DNA of 64,000 bases from JAHEDH01 sp963753285 (GCA_963753285.1 CAVWBT010000014.1:1-64000); one strand, 5' to 3'; positions 27,629-36,870 are shown, counted from the stretch's first letter. Numbers and translations: made by a program. Notes: generated by a model from the letters alone, not told the origin.

Positions 27629-30103
27629 ATGGAACAGGCCCGAGGTCGCGCCCCCAAACCCCAGGCTTCGGGAGCGATGCTCGGCACGTTCGCCGGCGTG
27701 TTCACACCGTCGATCCTGACCATCCTCGGCATCATCCTCTTCCTGCGGACCGGGTTCGTGGTCGGCAATGCCGGGCTCGCGGGCGCACTGCTGATCCTCG
27801 GGATCTCGACGTCGGTCTCGGTGCTCACAAGCATCTCGCTCTCTGCAATCGCAACCAACATCGAGGTCCGCGGCGGCGGCGACTACTACCTCATCTCGCG
27901 CACGCTCGGCCTCGAGTTCGGCGGCGCGATCGGCATCGTTCTCTTTCTCGCCCAGTCGATCTCTGTGGCCTTCTATGCGGTCGGGTTCAGCGAGGCCGTG
28001 GTCAGCCTGGCCGGCAGCGACAACCGGCTCCTCATCCAGGCAATCGCAGCGGTGGCAGTCATCGGCCTCTTCGGGTTCGCGTGGGCGGGCGCCGATGTCG
28101 CGACGAAACTGCAATTCGTCATCATGGCGCTGCTGATCGCTGCACTGACCTCGTTCTATCTCGGAGCGGTCGGGTCGTTCGACGCAGGGACCCTCGCCGA
28201 TTCCTGGTCACCCGGAGCAGCCTCGATCGGACTGCTCGGTGCTTTCGCGATCTTCTTCCCTGCGGTGACGGGCTTCACGCAGGGCGTCAGCATGTCGGGA
28301 GATCTCCGGGATCCCCGCAAGAGTCTTCCTCTGGGGACGTTCGCTGCAGTCGGCCTGTCGACGGTGGTGTACGTCTCGGTCGTGGTGCTCATCGCCGGGG
28401 GAACCCGCATCGACTCACTGGTGTCCGACACCGGTACGGCGATGCGGGATCTGGCGTTCGTCGGCGCGTTGATCAGCGCAGGAGTGATCGCCGCGACGTT
28501 GTCCTCAGCGATGGCATCACTGCTCGGCGCACCTCGGATCCTCCAATCGATGGCGTCCGACCACGTGTTTCCGATGATGGCATGGTTCGGCAAGGCGCAC
28601 GGGCCGACCAACAACCCGCGGCGGGCGGCAGTGCTCAGCCTGGCGATCGCCCTGGCAACGATCTCGCTCGGGAGCGTGAACGTGATCGCTCCCGTGGTCT
28701 CGATGTTCTTCCTCGTCTCATACGGCCTCATCAACTACGCCACGTACTACGAGGCGAGAGCCTCGAGCCCTTCGTTCCGCCCCAGGTTCCGGTGGTTCAA
28801 TCGTTGGGCCAGCCTCGCCGGAGCGTTGCTGTGCGGCGGTGCGATGCTCGCCATCAGCCCGCTCGCCGGGGCGCTCGCGATGATCATGCTCGCCGGCATC
28901 TACCAATACCTGGAGCGGCGGGACATCCCCGCCCGGTGGGCCGACGCCGCCGCCGCCCATCACTTCAACCGGGCGATGGAGAGCATCCGATCGCTCGACG
29001 GGGAGGTGCAGCACGCCCGCAACTGGCGTCCACAGATCCTGCTGCTGTCGGCGGACCCGACGAGGCGCTTTCGACTCCTCACCTTCGCAAAGTGGATCGA
29101 AGGCCACAGTGGACTCACCGCTGCGTTTCACATCGTCGTCGGGGAAGGAGCGAAGAAGCGACTCGAGACAGATCAACACTCGGCGAGCCTCGAGGGTGAA
29201 ATCGAAAGGCTGGGACTTGCCGTCCACGGGCGGGCGATTCTGGCGGCAGACGGTATGGATGCCCTCCCGGTCATCGTCCAGTCGTTCGGGATCGGCAAGA
29301 TCCGGTCGAACGTCGTGCTCTTCGGGTGGCCGGAGTCCCCCAGCCCAGAGCGACTCGAGTTGTTCGTCGGCGCCGTCCGCAGTGTTGCCAGGCTCGGAGT
29401 CAGTGTGATGAGCCTCTCGACTGGCGAGCTTCGCTGGACGAGGTTCGCCGAGACACCGCCGGCCGAACGCAAGGTCAACGTCTTCTGGCAGGACAGCGAC
29501 TCGGGGAGGCTGGCCGTACTGGCCGCCTACCTGTGTACGAGGGATCCCGAGTGGCGCAAGGCCACGATCCGAGTCATCTCGCTGTCGTCTGAGGAGACGG
29601 ACAAACCAGATGCGCTCCGTGAGATGCTCGAGCAGGCCCGCATCGACGCAGAGATCGTTCACATCCCGGACGCAACCAACGAGGACATCGTGTTCATGTG
29701 TTCGGACGCCACTCTCGCTCTCATGCCCATGCGAATGCTCTCAGACCAGATCGTCGACCCGCTCGGGGGCGACATGATCTCACTGGCGGAGAGGTTGCCG
29801 ATGACGGCGGCCATCCACGCGGCCGAGCCGATCCACCTCGACACCGATCCCGAGAGCGGACGGGCGTTCCACATCGCAGAGGCGGAGGCGATCGCCGAGG
29901 AGGCCCGCCAGCGACTCCGAAGGCTGGAGCGCCAGCTGAAGGAAGCAGCTGGCGACCTCGATCGCGCTTCGCAAGCCGGGGATGGGGACCGTGCCCGCGA
30001 CGTGGAGGAACAGATAGCTCAGATCCAGCGCAAGATTCTCTCGACGGGGGCCAGAGTCGAGTACTCGGAGGCCGAAGTCGCCCGACTGCTCAGCGACATC
30101 TGA
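27629..30103 (+). CDS. Cation-chloride cotransporter (SLC12/CCC family)
   Basis: 824 residues. Membrane part about 20-440 with twelve hydrophobic segments of the APC fold: GVFTPSILTILGIILFLRTGFVVGNAG, SISLSAIATNIEVRGGGDYYLISRTLG and FAIFFPAVTGFTQGVSMSGDLRDPRKSLPLG, the last two being CCC hallmarks. The C-terminal cytoplasmic half (about 450-820) has the paired nucleotide-fold-like subdomains of SLC12 proteins (NWRPQILLLSADP, KVNVFWQDSDSGRLAVLAAYL) and ends in a coiled coil. An ATG three nt upstream is an alternative start. It probably moves Cl- with Na+ or K+. Confidence 0.9.
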   Translation: MEQARGRAPKPQASGAMLGTFAGVFTPSILTILGIILFLRTGFVVGNAGLAGALLILGISTSVSVLTSISLSAIATNIEVRGGGDYYLISRTLGLEFGGAIGIVLFLAQSISVAFYAVGFSEAVVSLAGSDNRLLIQAIAAVAVIGLFGFAWAGADVATKLQFVIMALLIAALTSFYLGAVGSFDAGTLADSWSPGAASIGLLGAFAIFFPAVTGFTQGVSMSGDLRDPRKSLPLGTFAAVGLSTVVYVSVVVLIAGGTRIDSLVSDTGTAMRDLAFVGALISAGVIAATLSSAMASLLGAPRILQSMASDHVFPMMAWFGKAHGPTNNPRRAAVLSLAIALATISLGSVNVIAPVVSMFFLVSYGLINYATYYEARASSPSFRPRFRWFNRWASLAGALLCGGAMLAISPLAGALAMIMLAGIYQYLERRDIPARWADAAAAHHFNRAMESIRSLDGEVQHARNWRPQILLLSADPTRRFRLLTFAKWIEGHSGLTAAFHIVVGEGAKKRLETDQHSASLEGEIERLGLAVHGRAILAADGMDALPVIVQSFGIGKIRSNVVLFGWPESPSPERLELFVGAVRSVARLGVSVMSLSTGELRWTRFAETPPAERKVNVFWQDSDSGRLAVLAAYLCTRDPEWRKATIRVISLSSEETDKPDALREMLEQARIDAEIVHIPDATNEDIVFMCSDATLALMPMRMLSDQIVDPLGGDMISLAERLPMTAAIHAAEPIHLDTDPESGRAFHIAEAEAIAEEARQRLRRLERQLKEAAGDLDRASQAGDGDRARDVEEQIAQIQRKILSTGARVEYSEAEVARLLSDI

Positions 30104-30533
30104 ACGCGCAGACGTATCCGCTGTCCCTTCAGGCCCGCGGCCGTCGGGCGGCATCAGCCCGCTGCTATCGGCGCGAATCCTCCGTCTTGCGAGTCCCCGG
30201 GGCGGTACACCGATCGAGGGCCGGCGCGACAGCACGAACGCACGCGAACGGTCCGCTGGTTTGCCGGGCCGGCGAACATCCACCCGGCCGCCACCGCGCT
30301 TTGGCCACTGCGGTCGGAGCGACGACTGGGCGTATCATGGAGTCGATGAGTCGCCGAGGTGGTTGCTTGTTGGCACGCCGTTGCCCCGGCGGGGTGGTTG
30401 GTCGGCGATGATGCCCGGACGTGGACCGGTGTCCTCGGCTGCCGAGGTGCTGAAGTCGGTCAAGTGCTCTATCGACCCACCCGATTGATCAAGTATCTCG
30501 GGCGCTCCGCGGCGCTGATCCCTAGCTTCGAAG
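30104..30533. other. Gap without a recognisable gene
   Basis: 430 bases after the cotransporter. Open frames present are composition artefacts. A TAGCTT at 30523-30528 may be the -10 of the next gene. Confidence 0.5.
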
Positions 30534-31349
30534 GTGACAGACATGACAGACCTCAAGCCAGACCAGGCGCCGGCGCTGCCGCCGCCAGACGACAGCGAAA
30601 GCTCCGCTATTCCTCTCGCCGCCGTCGAAACCAACCCCGCGACCCCGGGACGGTTCCGCGCGATCGCGCGGCGCGTCCTACGCATCCTCGCAGTGCTGAT
30701 CGTCCTCGCCGCGGTGGGCGTCGGGATCTACTTCGGGTGGCCGGTGGTGTACGACCGATACATCCGTCCGGTGGAGACCAACACCGCCGACCTGTCGACT
30801 CTCGAACAGCAACTCGGCGACGCGACCGCTCGTATCGCCGAACTCGAAGCGGACTCCGCTGCCCTCTCGGCCGCGCAGTCCGACACGTCGACACGAGTCG
30901 GTGAACTCGCTCGTTCCATCGACGAGCACACCAGTCGGCTCGAGACTCTCGACGCTGTCGCTGCGGACCTCACCGCGGCGTCTGACGAGCTCAGCGCAGC
31001 GTTCGACAGCGAACTCGGTCTCCTTCGCTCGATGGAGCTCCTCTCTCGCGCTCGGCTGTTCCTCTACCAAGCCAACTACGGTCTTGCCGCCCAAGACCTG
31101 ACGACCGCCCGAACGATTCTCGCCGACCTCGACAGCTCCTCGAACGCGGCCATCGAGGAGGCCATATTCCGTCTGGATCTGGCGATCGGCGTTCTGCCGA
31201 GCCGACCCGTCGCCGCCAGCGACGACCTGGACATCGCCTGGCAGGCCCTCCTCGGAGAGTACGCCCAGCCAACACCCACCACCACGACTGCCCCGGCCCC
31301 GACGAGCCCGACCACGATCCCGACGACGACCACGATCCCAACCCCTTAG
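30534..31349 (+). CDS. Membrane-anchored coiled-coil protein of unknown function
   Basis: 271 residues from the GTG at 30534 (or the ATG at 30543, 268 residues). A Pro/Ser-rich cytoplasmic N-terminus and one membrane helix at about 46-70 (VLRILAVLIVLAAVGVGIYFG) precede a long heptad coiled coil (about 80-170, LEQQLGDATARIAELEADSA). Then comes a helical domain with LLSRARLFLYQANYGLAAQDL and a Pro/Thr-rich tail (PTTTTAPAPTSPTTIP). The helix-coil order resembles cell-envelope spacer or HemX-like proteins, but I cannot name a family. Confidence 0.7.
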   Translation: MTDMTDLKPDQAPALPPPDDSESSAIPLAAVETNPATPGRFRAIARRVLRILAVLIVLAAVGVGIYFGWPVVYDRYIRPVETNTADLSTLEQQLGDATARIAELEADSAALSAAQSDTSTRVGELARSIDEHTSRLETLDAVAADLTAASDELSAAFDSELGLLRSMELLSRARLFLYQANYGLAAQDLTTARTILADLDSSSNAAIEEAIFRLDLAIGVLPSRPVAASDDLDIAWQALLGEYAQPTPTTTTAPAPTSPTTIPTTTTIPTP

Positions 31350-31839
31350 AACGGGAGACTGACCAATCTGCGCACCGCCTACCCCGACGGGGGGACGAGT
31401 GGTGCGGATCTCGCTGAATTGCGATTCGGAGGAGTTCGCGCCTCGGAACGAGCGAGGCACCAGAGGTCAGCCTGCCTGATTCGACGAGTTCAGTACTCGC
31501 ATTGAATCCCGAATCCACCGAACCGGGGGAACATCAAACTGTCCACCAAACCGGGTCAACTCCAACGGTGGCGTAGTCCAGGCCGTCGACGCACCAGGGT
31601 TCCTGGCATCGGCCCTTCGTACGCCGAGAGACCTCACCTTTGGCCGAGCGAGCCGGCACCCGCTCCGAGCGGTGACGCAGATCTTCCCCCGGGGTGAGAG
31701 CGAGATTCACCCCGCCTGCAAGCTCGCAGTGGGATATCCGCAAGCTATGCTCCAGGTGTCCAACCTGACGCCTGTCAAGCGCTAACCCGTGGTCGTCAAC
31801 CACACCCACGCCGACCTTCCCGACTGATAGGACCCGCAC
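31350..31839. other. Gap without a recognisable gene
   Basis: 490 bases between the coiled-coil and LapA-like genes. No frame with a credible start and length, and no RNA structure recognised. Confidence 0.5.
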
Positions 31840-32097
31840 ATGCCACGAGATCAGGTCGCTGCACAGCAGGGCAGCGAAGACACCGCCCGGATGAGCGCTG
31901 GGGCCATCGCTGCGCTTTCCGGGCTGGTGTTGCTCGTCGTCTTCATGTTCCAGAACACCGAGCGGGTGACCGTGAGACTTCTCTTCTGGGAGTTGTCTTC
32001 GCCGGTCTGGGTCATGACGCTCACGACGGCGTTGGTGGGCGCACTGGTCTGGTTCGGGATCGAGGTCGTGCGCCGTCGCGGCCGCCGGCAGAGGTGA
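31840..32097 (+). CDS. LapA/DUF1049-family two-helix membrane protein
   Basis: 85 residues with two helices: AGAIAALSGLVLLVVFMFQNTERV and VWVMTLTTALVGALVWFGIEVVRRR. The FQNTERVTVRLLFWEL segment between them is the family signature. Last chromosomal gene before the integrative element. Confidence 0.85.
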   Translation: MPRDQVAAQQGSEDTARMSAGAIAALSGLVLLVVFMFQNTERVTVRLLFWELSSPVWVMTLTTALVGALVWFGIEVVRRRGRRQR

Positions 32098-32730
32098 TAG
32101 AGCTCGCCACGGCCGGTTGCCGTCCGATGCCTGATGAATCCTTCGAGGGTGGACTCGTCGTCGAACTCGACGAGAAGTCCACTTCAATCGTTATCGTGCG
32201 CTGACGCTCTCAAGCAACTGGGCCTGGCCGCTGCCATGGACCGGCGAATACCTCCACCTATTGCGATGAGCAGGAAGGCGCGTGTCTCACTGCCGCAAGG
32301 GGGACAAGCGATGGACGAATCCTTCGTGTGAGAAGTTGTTCGGACCACCCGACCCCCCGGGAGCCTTCTCCGCTGGAGGGGCCCCACGTTGGAAACAACG
32401 CGCTCGCTACGACGCCACCAAGGATGCCTTCGCTCTTGCCCGGACGGGAGTACGCCTCGCTCGACTGGCGGTCTACGACAGATGCGACGGCATCGAGCTC
32501 GGCGTGGCACTCGGAGGTCACCGGCGCCTCAATCCAGCTGCGCTCGTCGCACTTGTAGAGGAGCGTCTCTCGCCCTCGCAGCGGGCGTGAATCGCCGTTA
32601 TTCAATCGGAAATGCTGCGTTGGCTGCACCCGAAAACCAAGCGACCTCTCGTCCCGTTCGCGCACCGTTCGCGCGCGATGGACGCGCGATCGTAGGCTAT
32701 CGCGGCTGATCTGCTTGATCTCAGAAAAGC
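32098..32730. other. Gap between LapA-like gene and the old tRNA terminator
   Basis: 633 bases. A plus-strand frame at 32282-32590 has no homology or ribosome site that I can support. This would be the stretch originally downstream of the tRNA-fMet gene before insertion. Confidence 0.45.
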
Positions 32731-32760
32731 CGAAATCCCCTGTATTTACAGGGGATTTCG
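32731..32760 (-). terminator. Original terminator of tRNA-fMet, now stranded at the far end of the element
   Basis: Perfect 14-bp stem (CGAAATCCCCTGTA and its complement) with a two-base loop, directly beside the 45-bp tRNA 3'-end copy. The same arrangement, tRNA end then hairpin, occurs at 46177-46212. Confidence 0.75.
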
Positions 32761-32761
32761 A

Positions 32762-32806
32762 TCGTAGCGGGGGCAGGATTTGAACCTGCGACCTTCGGGT
32801 TATGAG
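32762..32806 (-). repeat. Left attachment site: partial copy of tRNA-fMet
   Basis: 45 bases identical to 46216-46260, covering the tRNA from its anticodon loop through the 3' end plus three bases. The 5' half of the tRNA is absent here, so this copy is not a gene. Confidence 0.93.
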
Positions 32807-32923
32807 TTGCTTGGAGTGGCTCTTCGTCAGTTCGCGTCAGTTCTCAACAGTGCGCACTACCAGGGGTTTCGCGGATTCGGCGTGTCGGCCCGTCCCCGGC
32901 CGTAAGGGCTCGTGACGGCCGAT

Positions 32924-32944
32924 CCGTCAGAAGATCCGTTAGAA
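32924..32944 (+). repeat. Left arm-type integrase-site candidates
   Basis: CCGTCAGAA (32924-32932) and CCGTTAGAA (32936-32944), start-to-start 12 bp. The same pair at the same spacing and orientation lies at 46137-46157. Confidence 0.6.
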
Positions 32945-33107
32945 GCCACCCGACGCCCCACGTCCACTCGCTGCGGCCTACGCTCCATGGAGATCCAAGC
33001 CTGGCGCACGAGTTGCGGCTCCCCGGCGTCCACTCTGAACCCGAACAGAGCCCACTCGGCTCGCCACAGTGCGCTCTGTTGGCTTCAGCTCAGCGATGTC
33101 AAGCGGT

Positions 33108-33443
33108 TCAGAGCGTCCATGCTGAGAGAAGCAGAAGCGCTCCCAACACGAAGAACGGTATCCCGAACGAGAAGACGAAGAGGACACCGACCAACATCAT
33201 GAGCACGGCGGACGTCATCACCAGGCCCTTCCTGCGCCTTGTCAACCCGATCGCAACTAGTCCTGCGATGCCTGCCGGGATCAACGCCGGCCAATACGGC
33301 CCGCTCCTGGCAGCAGCACCCGTCTGCATGTCGACAGTGCTATAGCCGGCTCCGAACAAGAGCCACAGAGCCATCACGCTCGCAGCGAAGCCGAACACCC
33401 AAGTTGCCCACACTGAAGGTCGTCGGAAGGCAGCAGCAATCAT
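33108..33443 (-). CDS. Small four-helix membrane protein
   Basis: 111 residues, starting in an ATGA overlap with the preceding secreted-protein gene. Hydrophobic segments: WATWVFGFAASVMALWLLFG, YWPALIPAGIAGLVAIGLT, VMTSAVLMMLVGVLFVFSFG and IPFFVLGALLLLSAWTL. Family not recognised. Translational coupling suggests that it works with, or anchors, the secreted product. Confidence 0.65.
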   Translation of the reverse strand: MIAAAFRRPSVWATWVFGFAASVMALWLLFGAGYSTVDMQTGAAARSGPYWPALIPAGIAGLVAIGLTRRRKGLVMTSAVLMMLVGVLFVFSFGIPFFVLGALLLLSAWTL

Positions 33444-34351
33444 GTGCAACCTTGCAGGATGGATCTATTCGGACCAAACACCTTCTGCCCGGTATAGCTG
33501 TACGAGCAGTGAGAAGACCCGTTGGCGGCTTTCCCGACAGTGTTGTAGAGCGTGTGGTAATAGCCGTTAGGGTTGGACAGGTTGCACGGAAACACGTTGG
33601 TCGGTCCGCAATGGAACGAACCCTGCCCTGCAACATATGCAAGCCCATTCACGGGGCCAAGGTTCTTGTTCGGCGCTGAGCATGAATCAATGATCCAGTC
33701 GTATCCAAAGGACGGCGGCTGATCCAGCGCAATACACGTACCGACGTAACCTGTGATCCACGCAGACGCCGGGCTTGTTTGTCGACACCAATCGACGCGC
33801 AGTTTGATCTGAGTGAGCTTGTCCAGAACTGGCCCGCCGCCACCGTAGGTGTACACAAGCTGCTCGTTCGTCCCGCAAGATGTTGACGCCAAGTAGTACG
33901 AGTCACCAACTCCTCCCGAAGCCGCAGTTGACCTCTCTACTTCAACTGTCCCGGAGTCGCTGTTGTCAGATGCGAACACTTCCTCACTGAACGGTGAAAC
34001 GCTGTCCACCAATAGCGATTGCGGGGCCACGGATAGAACTCCGTCCGTACGTGCGCCCGTCCACAATGCATCGCGCACGAAGACACAGTCAGAGCGCACT
34101 GCGTAGGCCGCCCAGGTCGTCGCGCCATCTCCAGTGGGAGTGATTTCGGCTTCCAAGTTCTCAAAGACGCAGTTCCCGTTACGGTCAGCAGAGCCTACTG
34201 CGATGACTTTGTCGGTCCGGTCGTCTACGCCGCCTGTGTTCCCAGGTTGGTCGACTCGCTCGGCAAAGGCTTGAATCGGCAACGCCAGGACAAACAACGA
34301 TGCCACTGCGACGAGCAAGCGGACCTGCCGCCGTGTTCGGTGATTCCCCAC
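33440..34351 (-). CDS. Secreted cysteine-containing protein of unknown family
   Basis: 303 residues from a GTG with a strong AGGGGAGAG site. Signal peptide: RTRRQVRLLVAVASLFVLAL, cleavage near QAFA-ER. The mature part is rich in Gly, Ser, Asn and Tyr and has ten Cys, suggesting disulphides outside the cell (SADRNGNCVFENL, STSCGTNEQLVYTYGGGG, GYVGTCIALDQPPSFGYDW, SFHCGPTNVFPC). No enzyme motif. Overlaps a small membrane-protein gene. Confidence 0.7.
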   Translation of the reverse strand: MGNHRTRRQVRLLVAVASLFVLALPIQAFAERVDQPGNTGGVDDRTDKVIAVGSADRNGNCVFENLEAEITPTGDGATTWAAYAVRSDCVFVRDALWTGARTDGVLSVAPQSLLVDSVSPFSEEVFASDNSDSGTVEVERSTAASGGVGDSYYLASTSCGTNEQLVYTYGGGGPVLDKLTQIKLRVDWCRQTSPASAWITGYVGTCIALDQPPSFGYDWIIDSCSAPNKNLGPVNGLAYVAGQGSFHCGPTNVFPCNLSNPNGYYHTLYNTVGKAANGSSHCSYSYTGQKVFGPNRSILQGCT

Positions 34352-34524
34352 TTCTCTCCCCTTTCTAGCTGCGCTATGGGTGACTGCGCATGATGCGGCG
34401 CAGCCGCCTGCACCAACCCAATGTCGTCTACGGCACGTACCGATGTCAAGGGCAAATCGGCTGATGAAGGGGTGATCGCCGCACTGCTTGAAGGACGTCG
34501 TCGAGCCCCGACCCTGCGAATCCG

Positions 34525-34914
34525 CTACGAACGATGTACGACCCGTGGGCGACATGAGCCCTGGATGGTGGTCCATGTCGTGTGGGAGTCGTGCGGAGCA
34601 TTCAGCGACGGTCGGTTGGGGTCTCCCACGACCAGTTCATCGAACGTCTCCACGTGGATGACTGTGCAGTCGAGATCGTCGGATCCCACGGAGATTGCGT
34701 GCGCCGTGGACCCGGCCTCGACCACTGCGAGCACAGACTCCTCGTCGATCTGTGCCCGAGCCAGGAGGTCGAGCACGCGACCTCGGACGATCGAGAACAG
34801 CGATCGACGGGCTCGGGCGAAGCGCAACTCATGAATCTCCTTCCGAAGGCCAAGCGACGCCTCGAGCTCTCGGGCAGCGTCACACAACCTTCTGCCTGAT
34901 CTCTTTCCGCTCAC
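34525..34914 (-). pseudogene. Truncated nucleotidyltransferase-like gene
   Basis: Residues 65-100 (VVEAGSTAHAISVGSDDLDC, TVIHVETFDELVVGDPNRPS) match the GS-x(n)-D-x-D region of MNT/YcgL-type predicted nucleotidyltransferases. The usual C-terminal half with the third Asp is missing; the frame ends in low-information sequence (HTTWTTIQGSCRPRVVHRS). I read it as a 3'-truncated or frameshifted remnant in the element. The helical N-terminus is of unclear origin. Confidence 0.5.
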
Positions 34915-35119
34915 TCAGCGGAAGCTGTTCAGATTCATCCGCGAGGATTGCAAACGCCTCGCGACGCCGCGCCAGTTCGATGTGCACGGGATCCTCCACT
35001 GGCACCGACGCCATCCAGTACAGCTTGTGCGCTCCGCGACACGGGTCCATCCGATCCTCGATGATCGCCTCGACGATTCTCCAAGCGGTCCTCATCAGAG
35101 GATTTTCGACGGGAGGCAC
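34880..35119 (-). CDS. Small hypothetical protein
   Basis: 79 residues: MPPVENPLMRTAWRIVEAII, then VPVEDPVHIELARRREAFAILADESEQLPLSERKE. Mostly helical and charged. It overlaps the start of the nucleotidyltransferase remnant by about 35 nt in another frame and may be its partner. No family recognised. Confidence 0.45.
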   Translation of the reverse strand: MPPVENPLMRTAWRIVEAIIEDRMDPCRGAHKLYWMASVPVEDPVHIELARRREAFAILADESEQLPLSERKEIRQKVV

Positions 35120-35322
35120 CGCCCCATCTCTCTGAGCGCGTCACCGAACAGACGTCGATTTCTCGTCGAGGTCGGCGGGTCGGTCGCCAGCAAGAATCCG
35201 AAGCGAGGTGCTGTCAAGACCCGCAACGCGACCATCGGTTGCCACGTCCGGGAGGGACTCCGAAGACACGTACCCCTCGAGCCACCAGCGATCCTCGGAT
35301 TCCTCGAATCGGCGAAGCGCAG

Positions 35323-35652
35323 CTATCTCATCAGAAGCCGATTGGCTCGGTGAATCAACGGGAGCTTCCCTCGAACCCCACCACGAGACGAGCTTCTCAA
35401 TTGATGAGCCACGGAGGGCGGCGGAATGATGCCGAAGTGAGATCTCAGCTCCGCATCGAGGTAGGTCGCGATCTGCTCGGTGGGCGCTCGACGCTTCAGC
35501 TGCTCAAACAGAGGCCATTCCAGACAGTCGTACTCGTCGTCAATCGAGGCACGGGCGAACCCAACTCCCAGGGAGTCCCATTCCCACAGGAGATCTCGTA
35601 TCTCTCGAACGGCATGTCGGGCCCGGGCGTCCACCTGGCGCAGGCTATCCAC
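35323..35652 (-). CDS. Small hypothetical protein, DUF1871-like
   Basis: 109 residues. The segment IRDLLWEWDSLGVGFARASI, then DDEYDCLEWPLFEQLKRRAP, recalls DUF1871-type proteins (a WDPIG motif followed by DEYD), which occur beside toxin-antitoxin and immunity genes. The C-terminal 30 residues are basic and not conserved-looking. Tentative. Confidence 0.5.
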   Translation of the reverse strand: MDSLRQVDARARHAVREIRDLLWEWDSLGVGFARASIDDEYDCLEWPLFEQLKRRAPTEQIATYLDAELRSHFGIIPPPSVAHQLRSSSRGGVRGKLPLIHRANRLLMR

Positions 35653-35693
35653 TGCGGGTGGCAGACGAGCGACCTTTGTCGCGAGTACACGAG

Positions 35694-36158
35694 CTAGCTA
35701 TCAGTGGGGTCCTCGCCTGAGACTCGTGTTGGATACGGCTTCGGCCGGAGACCATTCTTGGTCACTGCGATCAGCCATGGTGCGGGCTCCTGAACGCGCT
35801 CTTCGATCTTGTCCCAGTATCGGAGCAGGACTCGCAACTGATCCCAGACCCGCAGCTGGCCGGCGCTCGTCAGGACCAAGACGCGAAGCGGATTGGCAGC
35901 CAGCGCAGCCAGCTCTGCCGGTCGCCGCTGCAGTCTCTTGTCTCGCAGCACGACCACCCACTCATGCTGCGCTGCTACTGGAATCCAGTCTGCGTCCAAG
36001 TCGCCTGGAGTGATCGGGCTTCTCGGGTGGCCCGGATAGACCGCATCTGTGCGGGCTTGAGCCACGATCTTCCCGATCCCGAGGCAGCTCTCGTCGAAGA
36101 AGAAGCGAATCGGATCCTCTGAGTTACGGATTCGATGGGGCAGACCTTCCGGGGTCAC
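35694..36158 (-). CDS. VapC45-like PIN-domain toxin
   Basis: 154 residues. IRFFFDESCLGIGKIVAQAR gives the first acidic residue of a PIN-like fold. Later come GDLDADWIPVAAQHEWVVVLRDKRLQRRPAE (further Asp residues and the R-D-K element) and VLVLTSAGQLRVWDQLRVLLRYWDKIEE. This matches the VapC45-type group that pairs with DUF433 antitoxins. The start overlaps the antitoxin stop by 4 nt. Predicted RNA-cleaving toxin; it would stabilise the element. Confidence 0.75.
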   Translation of the reverse strand: MTPEGLPHRIRNSEDPIRFFFDESCLGIGKIVAQARTDAVYPGHPRSPITPGDLDADWIPVAAQHEWVVVLRDKRLQRRPAELAALAANPLRVLVLTSAGQLRVWDQLRVLLRYWDKIEERVQEPAPWLIAVTKNGLRPKPYPTRVSGEDPTDS

Positions 36159-36856
36159 GCCGCGACGCGCATGTACTCGTGTTCGAATCGAACGGCGGTG
36201 AGTACATCGGACTCGTTCAGTCCGTAGTCCTCGTAGATCTCAGCCACGACCTCGGTGGGTTCTCCGGCGAGCGCTAGTTCTGCAACCGACTCGGTTCGGA
36301 CGCCCCGGATCGTTGGCAGACCGAACGAGCGCGTCGGATCGACGATGACCGGGATATCGGCTTCCATGACCGTATAGCGCAGTGCTTCCAGTGTGGTTGG
36401 GTCGAACTCCACCCGCTTGAAGAAGGCATGCGCAGCTGTCCCAAGCACCAGCTGCCGTCCGCCCACGACCATCCAGAGCTCTTCAGGTAGGTCGAGCTTC
36501 GACTGGAGGTTCCACACAAGCTCGCGACCATCTGTCATTGGTTGAGCGGTCGCCAGTGGATACGGAACGTCGAGCTCCTCCCTGAGGGCTTCGATCAGTG
36601 GCCGGAGCCGTTGAAGGGGAAGGTTTGTCCGGTACTCACGGAGATAGCAAGCCTCGACAAACTCACCCCACGTCAGCGTCGACGACCCCGTGGGTTGCTC
36701 TCGCAGCACAGGCGGATAGCACCTGTCGCCACGCTCGGCACCTTCAAGCCACCACCGCAGCGTTGAAGGCGCGACCTGCAGTAGGCGGGACGCTTCGGTG
36801 AGGCCGTATGTCGGCTGGCTGAGAATCGTGGGGTGCAGCACGCGTTCACTGAGCAT
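36155..36856 (-). CDS. VapB45-like antitoxin (MerR-type HTH plus DUF433)
   Basis: 233 residues. N-terminal HTH: YGLTEASRLLQVAPSTLRWWLEG. A middle helical part (WGEFVEACYLREYRTNLPLQRLRPLIEALREE) and C-terminal DUF433 (VDPTRSFGLPTIRGVRTESVAELALAGEP, EDYGLNESDVLTAVRFE) follow. This is the known VapB45 architecture, and the toxin follows with a 4-nt overlap. TACCGT at 36865-36870 (minus strand) lies 8 nt before the ATG. Probably autorepresses the pair. Confidence 0.8.
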   Translation of the reverse strand: MLSERVLHPTILSQPTYGLTEASRLLQVAPSTLRWWLEGAERGDRCYPPVLREQPTGSSTLTWGEFVEACYLREYRTNLPLQRLRPLIEALREELDVPYPLATAQPMTDGRELVWNLQSKLDLPEELWMVVGGRQLVLGTAAHAFFKRVEFDPTTLEALRYTVMEADIPVIVDPTRSFGLPTIRGVRTESVAELALAGEPTEVVAEIYEDYGLNESDVLTAVRFEHEYMRVAA

Positions 36857-36864
36857 GCACCATC

Positions 36865-36870
36865 ACGGTA
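36865..36870 (-). promoter_or_regulatory. Putative -10 box of a leaderless start
   Basis: TACCGT on the minus strand, 8 nt before the antitoxin ATG at 36856. Confidence 0.4.

Noticed and set aside
32282..32590. Possible 102-residue gene left of the element
   Set aside because: No ribosome site, no -10 box, no family; competing frames on both strands are equally open.
32762..32806. Second tRNA-fMet gene at the left border
   Set aside because: Only the 3' 42 bases of the tRNA are present; the 5' half is replaced by element sequence.
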